Below are positions 43,002 through 45,732 of a stretch of DNA of 45,732 nucleotides, piece by piece (positions within the stretch are counted from its first letter, which is position 1; every line of letters begins with the position of its first letter). The stretch comes from an uncultured Bacteroidia bacterium (GTDB lineage: Bacteria; Bacteroidota; Bacteroidia; Bacteroidales; Prolixibacteraceae): contig CAIUUO010000204.1 of assembly GCA_903902325.1 (NCBI GenBank), positions 1 through 45,732 of the forward strand, read 5' to 3'. A program made the translations under genes and the position numbers. The notes under the pieces are model-generated. The model worked only from the letters and a program-made list of their open reading frames with translations, did not search any database and was not told the origin of the DNA.

Positions 43002-43535
43002 ATGGCCAATGATATCGGTGGGTTTTGGGAAATTCTGAAAATAGTGCTGCCGGCACTGATCGTTTTTATTACTGCCTATTTCCTTTTTCGCGACATGCTC
43101 GAAAATGACCAGCGCCGCAGAGAGTTTGAATTCAGGGTCATCCATGCCAAGGAGATGACACCCGTTAAATTGCAGGCCTATGAACGGCTGACCATTTTTT
43201 TGGAGCGTATCTCACCAGAATCGATGTTGCTGCGGCATTCACCGCACGAAATGACAGTCGTTGAATATCACCAGGTTCTTCTGAGCGCCATACGGCAGGA
43301 ATACGAGCATAATCTTTCCCAGCAGATCTATGTCTCGACCATCCTCTGGGAGACGATACGCGGCGCCAAGGAAAAACTGGTCACACTGATCAACCGCTCG
43401 GCGGAGGAACTGGATCAGAACAGTCCGGGCTACGAACTCAGCAAGAAAATCTTCAACGAATACCTGGATGAAGATCCTGCACCAGTCGCACTGGCTCTGG
43501 CCGATCTCAAAAAAGAGGTAGGGAAATTTTTGTGA
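43002..43535 (+). CDS. Conserved Bacteroidota protein with one membrane segment (DUF7935-like)
   Basis: The 177-residue protein has one N-terminal membrane helix (about 10-28) and a helical cytoplasmic part with the stretch TPVKLQAYERLTIFLERISP, then IRQEYEHNLSQQIYVS and a long helix with WETIRGAKEKLVTLIN. I recall this pattern as DUF7935 in Bacteroidota, of unknown function; confidence in the exact family name is moderate. I chose the ATG at 43002; an in-frame TTG at 42978 adds eight residues and lies on the promoter box. It is 47 bases upstream of ovoA and may be co-transcribed. Confidence 0.75.
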   Translation: MANDIGGFWEILKIVLPALIVFITAYFLFRDMLENDQRRREFEFRVIHAKEMTPVKLQAYERLTIFLERISPESMLLRHSPHEMTVVEYHQVLLSAIRQEYEHNLSQQIYVSTILWETIRGAKEKLVTLINRSAEELDQNSPGYELSKKIFNEYLDEDPAPVALALADLKKEVGKFL

Positions 43536-43582
43536 TTCCTGCATAAAATAAATCTTTCGTTTATCCCTTAATATCAAGCGAT

Positions 43583-45691
43583 ATGGATTCCCGTTTTATC
43601 ACTAAGACAATCAACTTAAATTTAGGTGACCCTGAGCAGAAAAGGGCTGAAATACTCGACTATTTCAAAAAAACCTACAGACTGGATGAGCATCTTTTTG
43701 AAGTATTTTCCGACAAGGCAGGTATGTACCGGACTGCAGACCCGCTGCGGCATCCGCTGATTTTCTATTTCGGCCATACTGCCGCTTTCTATATCAACAA
43801 ACTAGTTGTCTCGAAAGTACTGGACAGCAGGATCAATCCAAAGTTTGAGGCCATGTTCGCTATCGGAGTCGATGAGATGTCGTGGGACGACCTCAACCAA
43901 AGCAATTACAGTTGGCCAACGATACCCGAAATCAAAAGCTACCGCGAAGCTGTTTACGAAACGGTGGTTAAAATCATCGAGACCCTTCCCATGCAGCTAC
44001 CTGTCCGCTGGGAAGATCCCATGTGGATCATACTGATGGGAATCGAACATTCGCGTATCCATATCGAGACCTCCTCCGTGCTCATTCGTCAACTCCCGCT
44101 GGAATACCTGAAACCTATTCCGGGTTGGATCACCTGTGACTCCAACGGACCTGCACCCGAAAACCAACTGATCAAAGCTGCAGGCGCAACTGTCACTTTG
44201 GGCAAATCCTTCAGTGATCCGCTTTATGGCTGGGACAATGAATATGGAACCCATCATGCGGATGTGGCAGATTTCGAAGCAAGTAAATTCCTGTGTTCCA
44301 ATGGGGAATTCCTGGAATTTATCAAAGACCAGGGTTATCATTCCGAAAAATACTGGACCGAAGAGGGCTGGAAATGGAAATCCTATATCAAGGCTGAACA
44401 TCCTTTGTTCTGGCGGAAGAAAGACCAAAAATATAAGCTAAGACTTGTATTCGAAGAGATAGATATGCCCTGGAACTGGCCGGTTGAGGTCAACTACCTC
44501 GAGGCAAAAGCCTTCTGCAACTGGAAGAAGGAAAAAACGGGACTTCCCGTCAGGCTGATGACTGAAGAAGAGTGGTATCTGCTCCGCGACAAAGCCAGGA
44601 TTCCGGATATGCCGCAATGGAAGACGGCTCCCGGGAACATCAATTTGGAGCATTTCCAGAGTCCTTGTCCTGTAGATCAATTTGCCAATGGCGATTTTTA
44701 CGATCTCGTCGGGAATGTCTGGCAATGGACGGAAACACCTATCTCAGGCTATGAAGGATTCAGGATACATCCATCCTACGACGATTTTTCGACACCCACC
44801 TTCGATACAAGGCACAACATGATCAAGGGCGGTTCATGGATCTCCACAGGCAATGAAGCCATCCGGGATTCCAGGTATGCCTTCAGGCGGCATTTTTACC
44901 AGCATGCCGGATTCAGGTATGTGTCATCTTACCAGGAAGTCGTCATCAAAAACGACACCTACGAAACAGACCCGGAAGTCATTCTTTATTGTGAAACACA
45001 TTATGGCCTGTCAACTTCCGATGTACCCAATTTCCAGAAGGAAATCGCCGGTTTCTGCTCAAATCTCGACTCCCTTGAACTGAAGCGCTGCGCCCTCGAC
45101 CTGGGATGCAAGACAGGAAGAACGACCTGGGAGCTTGCCCGCACTTTCAACAACGTAACCGGCGTGGATCTCTCGGCCCGGACCATTCGGGTAGCCACGC
45201 AGTTGCAGGAACAGGGAAGGTTCAACTACATCTTTCCCGAAGAGGGAGAGATCTGCGATTACAGGCAGGTGACCCTCGAAGATTTTGACCTGAAACCACT
45301 GGTCAAAAAGGTGAAATTCCTGCAAGCCGATTTCGCCAACATGAAAAACATCTTCAGCGGTTACGACCTGATCCTCCTGAACGATATCCTCGACAGGATC
45401 TACCAGCCCAAGGAACTGCTGGCACAACTCCACCGCCGGATGAATGACAATGGTGTTCTGGTGATCGCCACGGCTTACGACTGGGACGAGAAATATACCA
45501 AAACCGAAAACTGGCTGGGCGGTTACCGCAGCTCTGCGGAACCTGTCAGGGGAAAGGAAACCGTCGAAGAGTTGCTGAAGGAAAACTTTGTGCAAACGGA
45601 TGAATCCATCACATTACCATCCCTTTTCAGGATCAATAAACGGAAATCCGTTTTGAAGAATATTGAAGTGACGGTTTGGAAGAAGAATTAA
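43583..45691 (+). CDS. ovoA: Ovothiol synthase OvoA: 5-histidylcysteine sulfoxide synthase with methyltransferase domain
   Basis: OvoA joins cysteine and histidine with O2 at a non-haem iron to give 5-histidylcysteine sulfoxide, the first step to the antioxidant ovothiol; its fused methyltransferase N-methylates the later 5-thiohistidine. The 702-residue protein has all three domains: an N-terminal DinB-like domain with the iron ligands H-x3-H-x-E (His156, His160, Glu162 in HSRIHIE), a formylglycine-generating-enzyme-like domain (about 195-450, with VGNVWQWTET, GGSW at 416 and FRRHFYQHAGFRYV), and an AdoMet domain (LDLGCKTG at 505-512). EgtB is excluded because of the C-terminal methyltransferase. 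The sulfoxide lyase gene ovoB is not in the window. The last A of the stop codon is the first base of an octamer array. Confidence 0.93.
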   Translation: MDSRFITKTINLNLGDPEQKRAEILDYFKKTYRLDEHLFEVFSDKAGMYRTADPLRHPLIFYFGHTAAFYINKLVVSKVLDSRINPKFEAMFAIGVDEMSWDDLNQSNYSWPTIPEIKSYREAVYETVVKIIETLPMQLPVRWEDPMWIILMGIEHSRIHIETSSVLIRQLPLEYLKPIPGWITCDSNGPAPENQLIKAAGATVTLGKSFSDPLYGWDNEYGTHHADVADFEASKFLCSNGEFLEFIKDQGYHSEKYWTEEGWKWKSYIKAEHPLFWRKKDQKYKLRLVFEEIDMPWNWPVEVNYLEAKAFCNWKKEKTGLPVRLMTEEEWYLLRDKARIPDMPQWKTAPGNINLEHFQSPCPVDQFANGDFYDLVGNVWQWTETPISGYEGFRIHPSYDDFSTPTFDTRHNMIKGGSWISTGNEAIRDSRYAFRRHFYQHAGFRYVSSYQEVVIKNDTYETDPEVILYCETHYGLSTSDVPNFQKEIAGFCSNLDSLELKRCALDLGCKTGRTTWELARTFNNVTGVDLSARTIRVATQLQEQGRFNYIFPEEGEICDYRQVTLEDFDLKPLVKKVKFLQADFANMKNIFSGYDLILLNDILDRIYQPKELLAQLHRRMNDNGVLVIATAYDWDEKYTKTENWLGGYRSSAEPVRGKETVEELLKENFVQTDESITLPSLFRINKRKSVLKNIEVTVWKKN

Positions 45692-45732
45692 TTCGACAAT
45701 TCGGCAATTCGACAATTCGACAATGAAAGGAA
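45691..45732 (+). repeat. ATTCGACA octamer array at the right window edge
   Basis: Units ATTCGACA, ATTCGGCA, ATTCGACA, ATTCGACA, then ATGAAAGGAA to the window end. The final two units and tail are identical to 28954-28979 after gyrB. Its inverted partner, if any, lies beyond the window. Confidence 0.92.

Noticed and set aside
43002-45691. Ergothioneine (EgtB) identity for the sulfoxide synthase
   Set aside because: The fused C-terminal methyltransferase and overall 702-residue layout are those of OvoA; no egtD-like gene is adjacent.

Overview
The window is a stretch of Bacteroidota chromosome, probably from a member of or near the order Bacteroidales; the family cannot be resolved from this sequence. 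Supporting evidence: a short primary sigma factor without region 1.1; promoters of the TAnnTTTG (-7) type with a TTTG-like -33 element; several Bacteroidota-type families (DUF5686 barrel, BT_3928-like protein, TPR/plug-less barrel pair, a DUF7935-like protein); and the gene orders rsfS-ftsH-DUF2007-cdsA, folP-cdaA and htrA-rpoD. No tRNA, rRNA, CRISPR array, phage or insertion sequence was seen, and almost all genes are core housekeeping genes.

Layout. 1-5553: the 5' end of birA (minus), then rsfS, ftsH, a DUF2007 protein, and the phosphatidylethanolamine genes cdsA, psd and pssA. 6003-7670: asnB with a textbook promoter and a strong terminator. 7834-9519 (minus): folP-cdaA (folate and c-di-AMP). 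9659-16387: a duplicated DUF1599 protein, a DoxX-like redox membrane protein, tpiA, a DUF5686 barrel, prmA and a convergent yfcE-type phosphoesterase. 16546-21955: flavodiiron protein, mltG, a pentapeptide-repeat protein, murB and ftsE. 22101-28942: a large TPR protein, an outer-membrane barrel and gyrB. 29141-34009: a LOG-family protein, an HtrA protease, rpoD and a TPR membrane protein. 34137-38396: a 1419-residue acyl-CoA dehydratase activase/dehydratase fusion. 38417-42209: tfoX-like gene, then (minus) an HD phosphohydrolase, uvrB and a HAD phosphatase. 42369-45691: a small membrane protein, a DUF7935-like protein and a three-domain ovothiol synthase OvoA.

The most unusual signal lies between the genes. 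At least eleven intergenic gaps contain arrays of 7-, 8-, 9- or 10-base words kept in strict register, often as two arms in opposite orientation around a short unique core, and often starting within 0-11 bases of a stop codon or containing the stop codon itself. Words differ between sites but fall into a few families that recur in the window: a fixed-size element of four GGnnAAA heptamers plus a GTnAnGAACGC tail; octamers of the ATTnGnCn type; ATTGACA heptamers; and a two-copy nonamer element. I know of no function for them. They are the best candidate here for an undescribed system.

The metabolic picture (flavodiiron protein, acyl-CoA dehydratase activase, and OvoA, which needs O2) suggests an organism adapted to low and fluctuating oxygen. 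This is inference from a few genes.
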